Shown: positions 24,156 through 37,439 of the stretch, piece after piece
Numbering within the stretch: position 1 is the first letter of the stretch
How the letters are laid out: every line of letters starts with the position of its first letter
Source of the DNA: Eretmocerus hayati
Taxonomy: Eukaryota; Arthropoda; Insecta; Hymenoptera; Aphelinidae
Reading direction: 5' to 3'
Length of the DNA stretch: 64,000 nt
Assembly: GCA_029851415.1 (NCBI GenBank)
Contig: CM056741.1
Coordinates: forward strand, 175,381,021 to 175,445,020
Made by a program: the position numbers and the translations under genes
The notes under the pieces: model-generated
Database searches by the model: none
Seen by the model: only the letters and a program-made list of their open reading frames with translations
What the model was told of the DNA's origin: nothing

Positions 24156-25842
24156 ATGCATCCAAACTGTATGCGACGCATTGTGGTGACTCTAATGATG
24201 TTACCAAAATTGAATGGTAGCCGACAAATTTTATATGACATCGTTTTTAAAAGGACTTTGTGCAATGTGAGACAAAAAGCAGCAAAAATTTTAGGAATAG
24301 AAACAAGCTGTGATGATACTGGTTTTGCAATTGTTGACACTAATGGACAAATTCTTGGAGAAGCCCTCAATTCTCAGCTGCTTTTTCACCTAGCGTATTT
24401 ATCTGCCTTTATCTTTATATTATGAAATTTGCTTTAATCAAAATTCCAAGTGAACTTTATCATTTTTTATGACACCTCTTTAGGATAGGCGGGATCAATC
24501 CACCAAATGCACAATTCTTGCATGCAAAAAATATTCAAGAGACTTATGAACAATGCCTTGTTTCTGCGAACATGACATTGGATGATGTTGATGCGATTGC
24601 TGTTACTTTGGAACCTGGTCTACCCCTATCGCTTGCTGTTGGAAGAGATTTTGCTCGGAAGCTATCTCTGAGTGCAAACAAACCTGTTATACCAATACAT
24701 CATATGCAGGCGCATGCTTTAGTGGCAAGAATCGATCAAAAAGTTTGTCAATATATCTATTCCACTTGAATACTTGAGAAACAAACATAATTTTTGGACT
24801 GAGCTATTCTGAATTCTTTACAGATTGATTTCCCATTCCTGACATTATTAATATCTGGGGGTCATTGTGTGCTTGCATTAGCTGAGACAATGGATCAATT
24901 TAAATTACTCGGTAGAAACACTGATGATCCTGTAGGTGAAGCATTTGATAAGGTGAGATGAATTTTCCCAACATGGCCACCCTCAGGTGGTCAAATGATA
25001 AAACATTTCAAAAAACTTCCAATCCCTGAAGACTATATTGACTGAAAAGTTTGGTTTCAAAAATGAATATAGTAGAAACTGATTACTCCTTCTATGTGAT
25101 TCTAGACAGCTAGGAGATTAAGTTTGAAGAACATGCCAGAATATTCACAAATTGGTGGAGGTCCAGCTCTTGAGCTAGCAGCAAGAAAGTCTGATAATCC
25201 ATATCAATTTGAATTCCCAGTTGCATTAGCTCACTATAGAGACTGTAATTTCAGCTTTAGTGGTTTAAAAACTAAAGCTGTTCGACATATTGAACAACAA
25301 GAAAGATTGTATGGCATTCAAGAAGGTACAATCATTCCCAACTATGCCAATCTGTGTGCTGGTTTCTTGATGGCTGTTACAAAACATTTATGCCTGAGGC
25401 TTCAAAGAGCAATGTGGTTCATAGAGCGCAGAGAATTGATACCTGAAGATAAGAGAACTTTGGTAATCTCCTATATTCGTTGCTTGACTAATAATTATGA
25501 TGGCAATTCTGTTGAATCTCAATCATCCTATCTCAGGTTGTGTCCGGAGGAGTTGCAGCAAATAATTTCATTGCCAATGCACTTACAAAAATCTGTTCAG
25601 AAAATGGATACAGATTGATAAGACCACCCCCTAAGTTATGCACTGACAATGGAGTCATGATAGCTTGGAACGGAGTTGAGAAATATGTTGTGAATAAAGG
25701 AGTGATTACAGATGAGAATGAAATAAGAAAATTGGATGTAACCCACAGGTCACCTATTGGAGAAGACTGGTGCAAGGTTGTAGCAAATGATTGCATTAGA
25801 ACTCGTACAATCAAATTGGAATTTTATGATCTACTAAGTTGA
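24156..25842 (+). CDS. OSGEPL1: Mitochondrial tRNA N6-adenosine threonylcarbamoyltransferase (OSGEPL1/Qri7)
   Basis: Five exons (24156-24394, 24484-24742, 24824-24952, 25106-25462, 25537-25842) give 429 residues, close to the human protein (414). The enzyme transfers threonylcarbamoyl to A37 of ANN-decoding tRNAs in mitochondria, making t6A. Kae1/TsaD/Qri7 signatures are present in order: GIETSCDDTG (nucleotide-binding start, exon 1), IHHMQAHAL (metal-binding histidines, exon 2), LLISGGHC (exon 3), FSFSGLKTK (exon 4), VSGGVAANN and TDNGVMIAWNG with the metal-binding Asp (exon 5). The basic, hydroxyl-rich N terminus before ILGIETS (about 45 residues) fits a mitochondrial targeting peptide. The HxEAH glutamate seen in many members is Gln here; that position varies in the family. 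The upstream minus-strand gene GTPBP10 converges on it with 126 bp between the stops. AATAAA lies 64 bp past the stop. Confidence 0.93.
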
Positions 25843-25905
25843 CTGTACATGTCATTAACACTTAAAGCTATGTCTGTACATATGTTCAATAAGATTTGTA
25901 AAAAT

Positions 25906-25911
25906 AATAAA
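25906..25911 (+). promoter_or_regulatory. Poly(A) signal of OSGEPL1
   Basis: AATAAA hexamer 64 bp downstream of the OSGEPL1 stop, inside the 126 bp gap before the convergent GTPBP10 stop codon. Confidence 0.55.
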
Positions 25912-25968
25912 TTGTACATTCATCATTATAGTAATTGAGGTCCTTATTTTTAGTAGGGTAAATTCAAA

Positions 25969-27604
25969 CTACACAAGAGTTGGAGCAGTATTTGAAAGTT
26001 GCCTCTTCAATTTTTTAATTAGCTTATACTCAGGCATTTCATCTTCAACCTTTAGATCTTCTATTTCTTGATGTTTATCAAGCGTCTTTCTCAATGTTTC
26101 TTTGAGTTTATTAATCTCTTCTTTGTCCTTACTGATCAAAGATGTAGTCAGTATCTCTTCAAATTCCAAGACTTTCTCAGGACATATTTCCTCTGGAAAT
26201 TCATCTTTGAAGCTTTTCAAATTTTCTAGTTTAGGCTTCACTTTTTCACAAATATCCTTTGCTCCCTTAGTATCGAATTTGTTCATTACAAGTATTGCGG
26301 GCAGATCCAGCAGTTCCGGCTTGTATAACTCAATTTCTTTGTTTAATAACAAAACAGTTTCTAAACAGTTTCTCTTAGCATGGCGGGGCGATAACCTGAA
26401 TCCTTGTATATCCACAATGAGGAGTAGCATTTTTGACCTCTCCAGATGTTTCAAAAACTCATGGCCCATTCCAACATTCTTGTGAGCTCCTTCTATGAGC
26501 CCTGGTAGATCAGCTATCAGTATCTCTCGAAGATCAGGATAAAGAATCTTCCCCAGGTGAGGTCTCATGGTAGTAACTAAAGATATTAAATCGAAATTAG
26601 AACATACAATTCATCGCTAACTCATGACACAGCCATATGATTCACTTACATGGATATTCTGCAACTTTGGGCCTTGCATTAGAAATAGATCTGATCAAAG
26701 TACTTTTACCAGCATTAGGAAAGCCAACTAATGCAACATCACAGATCAATTTCAGATCCAAAATAATATGATGAGATTCCCCTTTCTGAGCACTGTAGTT
26801 AGTTTCTGGACATCCCCCAACTCCACCCAATGCTACAGACAGTTTTTTATCTGGCTCATTTACTTCACCTGTCGAATGTAATTTGTATATTTTGTGTGAA
26901 TAAAATCAAGCTAAAAAACTATTTTCAAAAAGTGAGAAAATTCTTACCAATCAAGGTGCCATTTTCATGATATACCTCAACTCCTGGAGGAACATTGATT
27001 ATTAAATCCTCCCCAGCTACTCCTATAAGACCATTCTTTGAACTGTCATAACCAGTACCAGCTGCCAAAGTCTTAGATTTGACATATTTTGACACATCAT
27101 TCAATGTTATTCCTTCTTTTGCTCTAACAATTATATCTCCTCCTCGTCCACCTGTTCCTCCATATTTTGGCAATCCTGAACCTCCAGAACCAGCTTTTAC
27201 ATGCAAGCGAATTTTGTCCACGAAACCACTTTTCAGAAATCTCCGGACTGGCTACAAAAAGCATGTTGATTGATTAGTAAGCAATGATGAACTGTTTCGA
27301 TTATTAATAAATCATCAATGAGATATAGCTAGGGCACAAAGTTGAGGAAAACAGAAAATGTATATTAATAAGAACTTTCAATAGTAAATAGACTATGTGC
27401 AGATTGGAACGAGTGGAATTCAGTCCAACCGATTATCAATAAGTTCCACTGACTCATCTGGTTAATGATACCAGTAAATCAATTCAAGTATAAAAGTCAT
27501 ACTTGCTGGGTATACTTGATCAACCTGTCACCAAAGTTGAAAATAAAAATATTTACCCTATGCTCTTTAGTAGCGTAACCTAAAATCCTTGTCAAATAAA
27601 CCAT
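25969..27604 (-). CDS. GTPBP10: Mitochondrial Obg-family GTPase (GTPBP10/ObgH2)
   Basis: Clear exons on the minus strand: 27251-26948, 26868-26650 and 26576-25969, giving 376 residues, plus a short 5' exon near 27604. GTPBP10 is a mitochondrial GTPase needed for large-ribosomal-subunit maturation. The glycine-rich Obg fold comes first ([19 protein letters not shown], then NVPPGVEVY), followed by the G domain: G1 GFPNAGKST, switch [10 protein letters not shown]3 [13 protein letters not shown]4 NKFD. The C terminus is a short charged extension. The start is unsettled: the only suitable ATG (27604-27602) is followed in frame by TGA three codons on, while the frame that runs to the GTAAAT donor at 27557 has no ATG. 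Either the first exon is just the ATG (donor GTTATT immediately after), or one base is missing here in the assembly, or initiation is elsewhere. Transcribed toward OSGEPL1. Confidence 0.9.
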
Positions 27605-28878
27605 GATTGTGCTTCACAGTTAAGCTGGATCAATGTTGAATGAAGCAAAAACCTCTCACGCTCGTAAGCAGCATCCTTTCTTCTGTAAATTCTTACTAAG
27701 CTTGGGATTTACAATGGATTACTCATCTTGAGTTTGCATCACAATTGGAACCGGCCGGCCAGTTGGGGTTTGTTTACGTTCATTTACGTTTGCTAAAGCG
27801 CCATGGTACTTAGAGAGTACGGAAAGAGATACCCTCCGTTCGGTTCTTTCTTGCGCTATTTTAATCCGCATTTCGAAAACGATGGTGGATATCAAAAAAA
27901 ATTTGACCATCTGATTCCATGGGAAAATTCTTATAAAAATGTATATGTACGTTTTCTTCCCTCTAACTCCGTGGACGGGATGTTGAATCATGCAGACTTC
28001 CCTGGTGTCGAGTGATTATCAAATAAGTAAAATAGATGTAAACAAATGGGGTTTTCACTCTGCGCTCGCATTTGGAGGCAGAATCAGCTGTACAATTTAG
28101 TTCGAAAAAGAATCGTTTTCTGGGTTCCAACTTCCAATTCCAAGAAAAAAAACCGCGTGCACAGTTTTTTAATGACATTTTTCGCCAATATTCAGTCACT
28201 ATTTGCTCACCGTGTATACCTGGGAAGTCTGCAAAAGAATCTACCAAATGCATCAGAATGAAGCAAGTAGTTGAATTTACTCAAGTAATCACTTGTTCAT
28301 GATCCTGTTGTGATCAATAAATTCTGTGAAACGATCATTTTGATCTTCCCAGTGAATTTCATTCACCGTAAAGAAATAATGCAAAATAAGTTAGTCTACA
28401 GAGTAATGTTCTTCGAGTTCATATAAATGCTTGCATATCTATTGAAGAGAGAAACTGCTGACAGAATTTTTATGAAGGAATGCACTTAAAAATTTGAGAG
28501 CCTCTCAAACCCATTGGTTGAAAGATCTTATGGAGTGGTTTCAGGGTTTGTCTCAAATCAGTATCTGCAGAAATAGTACAAGAATGTAATGGAATTCAAA
28601 TTCAAATGATCATTCTGGAAAGAAGCCACCAGCCATTGAAGGATTATCGTAAATAGATTGAAAGCAATATAATAATATGTCACCCATTCAAAATCTCACA
28701 AATTTTTCTTAGTATTTTTAGCATCAAAACAACAAATCATGTAGTATAGTTCGCGATTCATAGGTGATTGATAATAAGTAACACCAAAATATGATTCATC
28801 TCTACTATGAACAGTATCTCTTTGTAATATTGTTATGTTACAGGAAAGATATATTTACATCATATCAACTATTTTACA
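27605..28878. other. Intergenic DNA between GTPBP10 and PLPBP
   Basis: This holds the GTPBP10 upstream region and the PLPBP 3' flank. Several overlapping open frames of 70-96 codons occur around 27.7-28.3 kb on both strands, but none has a recognisable protein or splice context. No repeat was recognised. Confidence 0.4.
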
Positions 28879-30771
28879 TTAAGTCGGTTTTTTTGGTCTG
28901 TCTCCAAAAATAGCAGTGCCTACTCTGATGAATGAACTGCCCAATTCTATCTGTAATGGAGAAAATAATAGTAAGTCAAATGAAATAGTTGCAAGAGTAA
29001 GAAAATGATGTTAAAGTTTTGTTGTATATGTATGCAAAAAACATTAAAGTTATCAGGAAATTAGAAAAATTTCCACAAAAAGCTAGAGTAGGTGAGACTC
29101 AACCAAGTTATCAGCTGGAACTTAGTCTAAAATTTACTTATATACAACCTCAGTGAAATTATCAGTGACATTAAAAACAATCATCACTCACCGCATGTTC
29201 ATAATCAGTGGACATCCCCATGGATAGTTTGACTTCTTTGGGATTCAAATCTAATTCTTGACATATTTTAGTTTTGCTCATGCACAGTGTACAGAAATCT
29301 GGATTGGGTCCCTTGGACAAGTCATACCCATACTCTCCAATTGTCATCAGACCAACAAAATCCAAGTTAGGGCATTTTTCTAGTATATATTTTACTAAAG
29401 ATGCTGCACTGTCAATATCACATCCACTCTTTGCTGAAAAGTTGGTGTTCAGTGTCAATGCTATCTATTTTGATTTTATGATAAGAATGTGCATCATCAT
29501 TGAGTGCTATGGTGTTTGAGAATATTATTGCACACTGATATGTACTATGACTAGTTGCACTTATGATGATGTAATCAAATTATCTGATAGATAAAATATT
29601 TTATGAATGTTGGGATGAAAGCATAAAGTCATGATTAGGCTTGTTTGGGCAAAGTAGAATGAGAATGTGAGCATAATTATTGCATTTCATGCTTAGTACA
29701 GATATCAAATTTCCAGACAAAGAAAATGATTGTCATTTGGGATTTGATTAGCTTGTCTGGTTTACATGCAGAAGTTTTGAATATTATCCAACTTTATATT
29801 CACATTCTCATCATATATTCTATGTCAATGTTGGAATTGAATCATTATAAATTATTCATCGCCACCGCACCACTAAGTCAGAACAGTTTTTTAAGAGTGT
29901 TGAGAGTATCATACTTGAATCTGGAGTTGCAAGAAATCTATAATCATCTAAATTGAAGAATTCCACATTAGCCAGAACATTTCTAACACTAGAAAAACCT
30001 TGTGGTCGAAGTCATTGAATTTGTTCCACAGAGATTATATACAAATAGGGGAGGCATGGGATAGGGGCCACTGTAAGTGGATGTGAGGGACCAATAGAAA
30101 GAGAGGGGAAGGCTGGTCAGGCAGCGTTCTCTCTCACATTGGATCCTCTATTGGTATATAATCTCTTTGATTTGTTCCCTCCAGTTCATTCTAGATTATA
30201 CAAAAAAAATGATTCATAATTGAGAACTAACCTTCTTCTCTGCTTGTGTTGATTTGTACCATGATCTTTAGTTTAGCATTATCTTGATTTCCAAACTTGG
30301 GCCAAGCGTTATCTATTGAACTTGCGATCTTTTCGCTATCTACAGTCTCAATCATGTAAAGATTTGGGACTTTTAATAGTTTGTTGACATTGCTTTTCTG
30401 CAAGTGACCTATGAAATGCCATTGAATCTCCTTGCATTTATCAAGAACTTCTGAGCATGTAGCTTTCTCCGACAATTCATTAACATAATTTTCACCAAAG
30501 CTTCTCTGACCTGCTTCATAAGCACGAATTACAGATTCTGCAGGGTGAAACTTGCTGACAGCAACAAGCTGGGGTTGTATGAATTGATATTCCTAGAAAA
30601 AAAATCAAGAATAGCTGAGAATAAGCTGAGAGTCAAAACCCGGCATGGGGAGAATATGAATTCAAAGTTTAGGAATCTGACTATTTCTCTCACCGATACT
30701 CTCTTTGCCGCCGCAGCAGCTATTTTATCCCGCACAACTTGGAGGTTACTTGGAATATCTACCATTCTCAT
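28879..30771 (-). CDS. PLPBP: Pyridoxal phosphate homeostasis protein (PLPBP/PROSC, YggS family)
   Basis: Four exons, 30771-30694, 30592-30232, 29433-29192 and 28950-28879, give 250 residues, the usual size of the family. The protein binds pyridoxal 5'-phosphate on a TIM-barrel (alanine-racemase-like) fold and buffers vitamin B6; no catalytic reaction is established. Seen in order: LVAVSKFHP with the PLP lysine at about residue 40, [64 protein letters not shown] (phosphate-binding Ser/Gly region split by the last intron). Every one of these is a family hallmark and none is missing. A second in-frame ATG two codons downstream (MRMVDIP) could also be the start. It diverges from MED23 across 526 bp. 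Intron 2 holds a small inverted-repeat element at about 30.03-30.17 kb. Confidence 0.94.
30028..30170. repeat. Small MITE-like inverted repeat in PLPBP intron 2
   Basis: Arms begin AGAGATTATATACAAATAG on the left and return as the complement of CTATTGGTATATAATCTCT on the right, enclosing a GA-rich core of about 100 bp. No coding capacity. Confidence 0.7.
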
Positions 30772-31297
30772 TAGTTATCACTTTTCTCCTATTATTTATA
30801 TGACTAAATTTAATGCGTGATACGCAAAATCACGGTCGTATCGCAATCCTGATTGATGACACGCTGATAAGGGATCGCAAAATTCGCAGTAAACTAATAC
30901 AATCATGTTTTCCCGACGCTGCCCGAAAGGCGGAAGAAATAGAATGAAGAATTGTATAGCAGAAGAACTTCTGACATTTGTGTTGGAGTCGAGTCAGATG
31001 AGTTATGAGTTGTAAAATGTAAACATTGGCGAACACCGTGTTGGAAAAACAATTCCCATTCTTCCGTCATCTCAATTGTTTAGGAATATAAAGTTTTGAG
31101 ATCATCAATGAATCTAAACAGTAATCGGGGGGGCTTTTGAAAATCATATGATCTGTAACATAGCTATTCCCTGGACATAACCTCCTCTAATGATGTGGAT
31201 AATTTAGGGATCAAATAATCCTGTTTGGATCAGATAAGCTTACTGTTTCAGAATGTTGGAGCTTCAATAAATTGATCCTTGACAAATTTATGTCAAT
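30772..31297. promoter_or_regulatory. Probable shared promoter region of PLPBP (-) and MED23 (+)
   Basis: The two start codons are divergent and 526 bp apart, with no other gene between. No TATA box or initiator was identified with confidence; the call rests on the head-to-head arrangement alone. Confidence 0.5.
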
Positions 31298-34200
31298 ATG
31301 GGTAACGAATCCCAGATTGTCTGCATCCTCAATGAAATCCTGGTGAGTTTTTCACATTTTCATGGCTGCATCAAATAAGCAATGACCGTAAACTTTTGTC
31401 AATGAGAATATCTGAAATCCCTGAAATCTTTCCTCAACATTAGTACTTTATCTCTTTTCCAATTGAAATATCTCTTGACCATAATGACCGACACTTCCAA
31501 AAAAGTGCCCAACACTATTCAACACAAATTCCACAATTTACATCTTGTGTGATACTTACCAGAAGAATATTTATTCCAGAGGGTAGAACCGATTGAGGAA
31601 GCTTTTAATTGCATCATAGTGCACAATACAAATAAGGAGAAAGAGAAAATCAAAGGATGGCAGGCAGAACTGACTAAATCAATGGTAGGGCTAACACCAG
31701 ACCAACAAGAAAATTCTGTAAGAAAATTCTTGTGCACTGCAGCGGAAATTACAAATTATGGGCGTATGCATCTCATTCTCTCTCTGCTTGAGAATTTAGT
31801 GTCTAATAATGTCTTACCAGCCAAGTAAGTTCATTGAAAGTAGCAAATGGAGCATTTTAAGAGTTTGAGGTATCTATTTGTATTCAAATGACTAAATTTT
31901 TATTCCAATTTCTCTTGCAGGCTTGTGTGTGAGTGTATTCTAAACTGTGAAAAATTGCAATACCAGAATGAAGAGTTCTGGGTAAAGTGTTTCAATCTCG
32001 TACGCCATATAATTGGAGGTGTGGACTACAAAGGAGTGAGAGAAGTCATGAAGGTTGCTCATCAACTTATTTTTACACTTTATCAAGATTCCAAAATGTT
32101 AACTCACTGTCTCTTATTTGTAGGGGTGTAAAGAGAAGGCCCATTCACTACCCACAAGACTGGATGCATCCGTCTTGCATCAAATGAAAGCCTTAGAAAC
32201 ACTTATTGAATATATCTTTGACAGAAACGCATGCTTACTGCCTAGCTATCTAATTATAAATGAACTTCAAAAGTTCTCAGAGAATAAACACTGGCCACAT
32301 TGGGTAATTATGTTTCCCTTTGAAATATTTCACGTTTTCATTAGATTTGATGTCTGTTATTCATCTTCAACAGCTTTCCAAACTGGTATCTAATTTCATA
32401 GATAGTTTTCGCGATGTAGTTCAGATGATCTCCCTCATAGGGCATTCCAAAATGTTACCTGTTGTTGAGCATACAGGGTATGGGGATCATTTGGTGATTC
32501 CTTGGGTGTTGGACCGCAACACATTACAATTTGCTCTTAAAGGAAGTCTTCCTTATGATGCTGACTTGATGAAACCACAAACTGATCTCTTAAGATATGT
32601 TTTGGAACAACCATACAGTAGAGACATGGTTTGTTCTATGTTGGGGTTGCAAAATAAGGTAATTCTCTACCCTGGTAATCTCCCATATTAATTTAATTAA
32701 TACAGAATCTGAGAAGCTACTTCTTTATTTTTGTTCAATCAGCAAAATACAAGGTGTGCAGCCTTAGAAGAACAGCTAGTGGACCTTGTAATACGGACAA
32801 TGGAGAAATCTGAGACTGAACCTGCTCCTACTGAAGGCTCAGATGCATCAACTACAAATCATTGGCCATGGCTACACTTATCATCTCAACTTATTTGTTA
32901 TGTTATTTCTCATTTTGCTAGCTTTCCAAGTTTTGTCATGGCCATTCATGATAAGGTAAATACAGCTAAACATTTTTCCATCATTATACATTAACATTTA
33001 GCTGATACTTTGACTTGTATAGAATTATAACAGAAAAACTAAGCGTTTTTATTGGAAGTCTCAGTTAACTGGTTTTTCTTGACAATCCTCTGATTATAGT
33101 CACAGTAAAGTGAGACATTCAATACTTACAAAAGAATCCTGCTGCAAATTTCATTTTTTGCATATTAAACGTCAATAATGCTTTCCAGCTTACGGGGCGA
33201 GAATGGAAAAAATCTAGAGATCATCTGATGTGGGTGCTTTTCCAGTTTATTTCTGGAAGTATACAGCGCAAACCGGTAACAGTCTATCGATGTCTCGAAT
33301 TCATTATTACATTTGACAGAATTGTTCCCTGATGAACTCTTTTACCATTTACAGGTTGCAACCTTTTTCCCAATATTCAAGCTCTATGATCTATTATACC
33401 CTGAAAAAGACCCATTGCCAGTACCTGATCTCACACATTCAATTTGTACTCATCAAATGGCTCTTGTTTCTATTTGGATTCATTTGCTAAAGAAAATGCA
33501 TCCGGAGCATACAAACTTCTATCGGCTCATACCTCATAATTTGAAAACACATTATGAGTAAGTAGACATATACAAGTATTTGAGATTGAATTTTGGTATC
33601 AAATCCATTGCAATTAGCTCTCAAATGTGAGAGGACTTACATAAATGTTCTATTCAATGCTTTTTGGTAGATTTCTCCACCATATGGCAGCTCAGAACAC
33701 ATCCCTGTCCATGGGTTCTGACTACAGGATTGCATTACTTTGCAATGCATACTCCACTAGTACCGAATCATTTACCAAGCCAATGGCTGTTCTTGTGGAA
33801 ACCATTTTAGGCACTCAAAAAGTAATTACAAAATGACAAACACAATTACTACTTTAGTCCATTTGATTATACAAGATTAACCCATTGATCTCTTCCATTT
33901 CTAATAGAACCCGCAGCAGCAACCATTACAGGGTCTCCAAAGTAATCCAGTACAATCAAACAGTCCTACAAATCCTTTGCCAATGTGCATACTTGATTCT
34001 CTGACAATTCACGTCAAAATGAGTTTGATACATAACATATTTGGACATGTGGCAAAATGTGCTTCAACTAAAAATAATTCACCGTTACCACCAGCTCTAA
34101 TTGAAACTTACAGCAGATTACTGGTGTATACGGAAATGGAAAGTCTTGGGATAAAAAAGTTCATCAGTGAGTTGCAGTTGCAAAAATCTCTCATCGATCT

Positions 34201-37200
34201 TCTATCATTTTCTTAATACTTATTTTTTTGCTTTCAGGTCAGTTGCTACCAGCAGTTTTCAAAGCACATGCGTGGGGTATATTATACACTCTCCTTGACA
34301 TGTTTAGCTACAGAATGCATCATATTCAACCCACCTACAGAGTTCAAATTTTGAGTCATCTTCACAATTTAGCTACAGTACCTCAAACAAATTCCACTCA
34401 ATTACATTTATGGTAAAGTTCTCTTTAAACTTCTATTTTATCATATCTACCGCTAGCACCAGCCATTACTGGAAATTCACATCCATCATAAATTTTTTCA
34501 AATCAATTGTCAGCGTGGAAAGCACGGCTCTACGTCTCATCACTGGTCTTGGCTCAGCAGAGGTTCAGCCACATCTTTCAAGGTTCTCATCTGAGCCAAA
34601 AACTTTGGTCTCTGCCGATTCAGAAGAATTGAATAGAGCACTAGTTCTCACTCTTGCAAGATCAATGCATATAACAGGTATACCTATATTGATCATAAAT
34701 ATATGATTGTAATTTAAACAAAATTCAGATTAACCCAAAATGTTACAAAGGTACTGGAGGCGATTCTTTGAGCGGTACTTGGTGTAAAGACTTACTTAAT
34801 ACGATCATGCAGAATACCCCACATTCATGGGCAGATCATACACTGCAGTGCTTCCCACCAATTTTGAATGAATTTTTCCAACAAAATAGTATTCCAAAAG
34901 AAGAAAAACAACAAATTAAGGTAAGTCGTCATTTTATAACGGGACTGATTTATATCCGCAATATTTTGTTCATTTATTCAAATACGATTGGATTCTAGAA
35001 AACTGTGGAAGAAGAATACAGAAATTGGGTTTCAATGAGCAACGAAAACGATATAATTGCTCATTTCTCGGTACCCAATTCGCCACCGCTGTTCTTATGT
35101 CTACTATGGAAAATGATTCTAGAGACAGATAGAATTAATCCAATTGTGTACAAGTAGGTTTTTCTGTTTGGTTTAGAAATTCGTGATGATTTTTTTCTAA
35201 AGGTTTTTAATTATTCAGAATTTTGGAAAGAATTGGAGCCAGAGCATTATCAGCTCACCTCAGAAAGTTCTGTGATTACATTGTCTTTGAAGTCTCTAGC
35301 ATCACCTGTGATGGATCGTATGTGAATAAAAGCGTGGATGCTATTAATGACATGATCTGGAAGTATAATATTGTGACATTTGATAGATTAGTCTTGTGTC
35401 TCGTAAGTAATTTATTGATTTGACTGTGTATAACTCTTTAATGAAATCACGCGCAATGAACGCATCTAAAGTTTTCTATTATTTCATAGGCTCTAAGGAC
35501 TTTGGAAGGTAATGAAGCTCAAGTGTGTTTCTTCATCATTCAATTGCTATTGCTGAAGGCAGCGGAGTTCCGTAGCAGAGTGCAAGAATTTGTAAAAGAA
35601 AACTCACCGGATCACTGGAAGCAATCGAATTGGCATGAAAAACACCTGGCTTTTCACCGAAAGTTTCCCGAAAAGTTTGCTCCTGAAGGAATGATGGAAC
35701 AAGTATCAGGCAGTCCAAATCAATATCACACTTATCCAGCATATTTCGGAAATGTTTGCTTGAGATTTTTACCAGTCTTTGATATAGTCATGCATCGCTA
35801 TTTAGAGATACCTCAAGTAACTAAAAGTCTTGAGGTCCTTCTAGAACATTTGGGCTGTTTATACAGATTCCATGGTATGGGAATTTTCTTCGACATATCT
35901 TGAGATTCATTCTTTGTGATTTAAACAATTTAACTTAGGTTAATAGTTCTATACTCTTTTAGATCGACCTGTCACGTATTTGTATAACACTCTGCATTAC
36001 TACGAAAGAAAGCTAAGAGACAAACAACCATTGAAACGACGCCTCGTCACGGCAATTCTTGGTTCATTGCGAGAGATACGAGCCCCTGGTTGGGCTCTGT
36101 CTGAAGCTTATCAAAAGTACATGGCTCGATCAAGTGAAGATGTTTTCTGGCAGCCTGAATTAGAGTATTATGTGCGCTTAGTCCAGAGATTGGTTGAAAG
36201 TAGGTTGATGATTTATGGATCTCTCTCGCGATCGTCACTCATTCTATTAATATATTTTTGAATAAATTCAAGCTATTTCCGGGAGAGCCCAGTTTCCATC
36301 AACTGATTGGAGATTCAACGAGTTTCCAAATCCAACTGCCCACACAATGTATGTAACTTGCGTAGAACTGATGGCTCTACCAGTGGCTCCAACAATCGTT
36401 GCAAATAATTTGCTTGATGTTATTGCAAAGGGGTACGTAATTTTCATAAAATCGGTTTCTCTATACTTGGAAAGATTCTTTGATTATTTCTGTATTTTTC
36501 TTTTTTCGTGCAGGTACACGATAATACCATCTGATGAAATACATATGTGGATCAACTGCATCGGTATAATCATGACAGCTCTTCCAGAATGCTATTGGTC
36601 GACTTTGCATGATAGACTATTGGAAATTGTAGCAAGCCCTGGTTTAACAAGTTGGCAATATGACAATTTGACTCCGTTTCAGCTTTTTAATTTCACTTTA
36701 ACACACAACACATTCTTAGAGAATAAGTACAGCCACATATTGGCTTTAGCACATTCTATCTGGCACCATGCTGGCGTCGGACAAATCGTCACGATGGCCC
36801 AGTAAGTATTTCAGAAATATTTGTTAGCTGATGGCATGATCATTCTGGTGTCAATCTTCAAATTTTATTTCAGATTTTTCAAAGAAAAACTTCAACCAAT
36901 CGTCCGAAATGAAGAGCAACTAATCTTCGCTTGTCATCTAATTGGCCCAACGTTAACACGTTTGAACTCGGAAAGGCCCAAATGTGTCAGTGATCTGACT
37001 ATTCTTTTGTATGAAATGTTGGAGAGAGTAAATTGCTCACAAACTCATCTGAAACAAATGGATCCAATTTGTGATTTATTGTATCCTTTTATTAAAAAAA
37101 CTCTTTTATTGCAGTGATTGCTTGATGATATATAAGATTCTTTCATAAATTCAAATTATGATTTCATATGTATGAATTAATATTTCCTCGTAGAACATCG

Positions 37201-37439
37201 TGGGATTTTTTTACCGAAAAGAAACACCTTTATCGATATTGATAATCAAAACTGTCGAACTACGCCGTAAATTTTCGATACTTCCTTAACTTTTTTACAG
37301 CTATCACATAAAATATATGTTCGTCGGGGATGCAACCAAGAACGAAGTCGACTGCATAATACGAAGATTACGGCCAGCCTTACAGATGAGACTTCGTTTT
37401 ATAGCTCACCTCAGTATTGAAGAGATTCAATCCTCCTGA
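31298..37439 (+). CDS. MED23: Mediator complex subunit 23 (MED23/Sur2)
   Basis: Twenty-one exons with matching phases give 1354 residues (human MED23 has 1368): 31298-31342, 31580-31824, 31921-32053, 32124-32303, 32374-32658, 32743-32955, 33189-33275, 33355-33557, 33671-33821, 33908-34166, 34238-34412, 34514-34677, 34751-34920, 34999-35153, 35219-35402, 35490-35874, 35963-36199, 36273-36432, 36514-36801, 36874-37080, 37301-37439. MED23 is a Mediator tail-module subunit linking signal-activated transcription factors to RNA polymerase II in the nucleus. Family blocks include IIGGVDYKGVRE, LRYVLEQPYSRDMVCSMLGLQ, ALLCNAYST, ETYSRLLVYTEMESLGIK, MFSYRMHHIQP, ESTALRLITGLGS, GTWCKDLL, NEAQVCFFIIQLLLLK and PDICDLF-YHIKYMFVGD across the last intron. 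The start MGNESQIVCILNEIL matches the short first exon expected; an ATG 8 bp upstream is in another frame. Introns are short (70-240 bp), and no domain is missing. Confidence 0.96.

Noticed and set aside
27719..28302. Cluster of overlapping 70-96 codon frames
   Set aside because: Frames on both strands overlap each other without domains or splice sites.
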